Origin: DATKIY01 sp963726755
GTDB lineage: Bacteria > Actinomycetota > Actinomycetes > JAHEKZ01
Assembly: GCA_963726755.1 (NCBI GenBank)
Contig: CAVSDB010000001.1
Span: forward strand, 558,001-622,000
Length of the DNA: 64,000 bases
Reading direction: 5' to 3'
Position 1 is the stretch's first letter; each line of letters opens with the position of its first letter. This document shows positions 63,236 to 64,000 of the stretch, piece after piece. The position numbers and the translations under genes were made by a program. Under the pieces are notes generated by a model. That model was not told where the DNA came from, made no database searches, and saw only the letters and a list, made by a program, of their open reading frames with translations.

Positions 63236-64000
63236 CGCTGGGCTATCCGAAGACGATAGGAACGCCGCAACGACGTTCCCTGACTTCGCGCGCCACCGGA
63301 CGCGAGTCGTTACTACGAAGGCTCGACTGGGTGTTGCTGCTAACCGCGCTGACCCTCAGTGTCGCTGGTGCTGTCTTTGTCTACTCCGCGACGCGATCTG
63401 TTGGTGCAGGCGAGGACCCCACCGCGTTCCTCAAGCGGCACGCCATCAACCTTGCGATCGGGCTCGGTCTCGGCCTTGCAACGATGATGTTCGACTACCG
63501 CACGCTGCGGGCCTACGTGCCGTTCGTCTACGTCGCGTCGATCCTCGGGCTGGTTGCGGTGCTCTCGCCGCTTGGTACGAGCGTTAATGGCGCACAGGCG
63601 TGGATCCTGCTTCCTGGTGGGTTCTCGATTCAGCCGTCGGAGTTCATGAAGATCGCGCTGGTCGTCGGTCTTGCGATGTTGCTTGCTGAACGGCGTGATG
63701 CAGAGACCGAACCACAGTTCCGTGACGTCATGGTTGCGCTACTGATCGCTCTCGTCCCACTTGCCCTGGTTATGTTGCAGCCAGACCTTGGCACGGCAGT
63801 TGTCATGGGCATGATCGTGCTCGGCATCCTCGCCGTGGCAGGAACGCGACTGTCGTGGCTGGCGGGACTGCTAGGTACCGCGGCGTTAGGAGCAGCGGTC
63901 GCAATCAAGGTTGGTGTTCTCGACCAGTACCAGATCGACCGACTGCTTGCTTTCGCGAACCCAAGCCTTGACCCGCAGGGCGTCGGTTACAACACGAACC
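63232..64000 (+). CDS. rodA: RodA peptidoglycan glycosyltransferase (SEDS), N-terminal part
   Basis: Starts with ATG at 63232 in a 4-nt overlap with mrdA and runs off the window end, so the C-terminal part is missing. After about 30 residues of basic leader (MTLGYPKTIGTPQRRSLTSR) come SEDS helices: LLLTALTLSVAGAVFVYSAT, HAINLAIGLGLGLATMMFDY, the extracellular-loop segment INGAQAWILL-like (SVNGAQAWILLPGG, FSIQPSEFMKIAL) and MLQPDLGTAVVMG. RodA polymerises lipid II together with PBP2. Not listed as a closed reading frame because no stop occurs in the window. Confidence 0.94.
   Translation, partial: MTLGYPKTIGTPQRRSLTSRATGRESLLRRLDWVLLLTALTLSVAGAVFVYSATRSVGAGEDPTAFLKRHAINLAIGLGLGLATMMFDYRTLRAYVPFVYVASILGLVAVLSPLGTSVNGAQAWILLPGGFSIQPSEFMKIALVVGLAMLLAERRDAETEPQFRDVMVALLIALVPLALVMLQPDLGTAVVMGMIVLGILAVAGTRLSWLAGLLGTAALGAAVAIKVGVLDQYQIDRLLAFANPSLDPQGVGYNTN

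Noticed and set aside
1..64000. CRISPR arrays, insertion sequences, prophage or plasmid origin
   Set aside because: No regular repeats with spacers, no transposase or integrase genes, and no terminal inverted repeats were seen.

Overview
The window looks like a chromosomal stretch of a moderately high-GC actinomycete (Actinomycetota; roughly 60% GC by eye, not measured). The strongest evidence is the right-hand block tRNA-Gly / tRNA-Pro / tig / clpP1 / clpP2 / clpX / valS / folC / DUF4233 / ndk / mreB / mreC / mreD / mrdA / rodA, a gene order typical of Streptomyces-like and Frankia-like actinobacteria. MreBCD, PBP2 and RodA argue for a lineage that kept the lateral-wall elongation machinery. 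GTG starts are frequent and many genes overlap by 4 nt.

Layout. (1) 1-11.8 kb, plus strand: the end of an FGGY sugar kinase, then a complete dipeptide-type ABC importer (binding lipoprotein, two permeases, two ATPases), an M20 peptidase, a serine beta-lactamase-fold hydrolase and a large arylsulfatase. (2) 11.8-25.5 kb, mostly minus strand: a class III aminotransferase, a ROK kinase, a sugar ABC importer (two permeases, one binding lipoprotein), two Gfo/Idh oxidoreductases around a zinc-free MDR dehydrogenase, a GH84 beta-N-acetylglucosaminidase, a SIS phosphosugar protein, NagA and a UgpC/MsmK-type ATPase. A plus-strand acetyltransferase resembling the C-terminal domain of animal O-GlcNAcase lies among them, and an APH-fold kinase is divergent at the edge. 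Together these read as an amino-sugar/glycoconjugate scavenging locus. (3) 26.9-42.3 kb: mixed housekeeping and stress genes, including an ECF42 sigma factor with its DGPF partner, an aquaporin, a CPA1 antiporter, a CoA-transferase, DUF427, a second ECF sigma with a zinc-finger anti-sigma, MOSC, an ArsR/AHSA1 pair, TfoX-N, tryptophan 2,3-dioxygenase, citrate synthase and a VOC protein. (4) 42.3-47.6 kb: a more GC-rich segment with a kup remnant, a BTAD/AAA/LuxR regulator broken by many frame changes, DUF4242 and a secreted ScyD/ScyE-like protein. (5) 47.8-64 kb: the conserved proteostasis and cell-wall block.

Quality caveat. Many otherwise well-conserved genes carry single-base frame changes: M20, beta-lactamase (2), aminotransferase (2), ROK (2), a small hypothetical gene, the large regulator (many), valS and mrdA. 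Because valS is essential and mrdA is normally needed for elongation growth, most of these are probably sequence errors. Those genes are given here as single loci with the approximate shift positions.

Most interesting content: the two halves of the eukaryotic O-GlcNAcase architecture (GH84 and an OGA-type acetyltransferase) occur as separate, near-adjacent genes inside a GlcNAc catabolic locus, and the acetyltransferase keeps an acetyl-CoA loop that the human domain seems to lack. The arylsulfatase has a CxAxR rather than CxPxR maturation motif.
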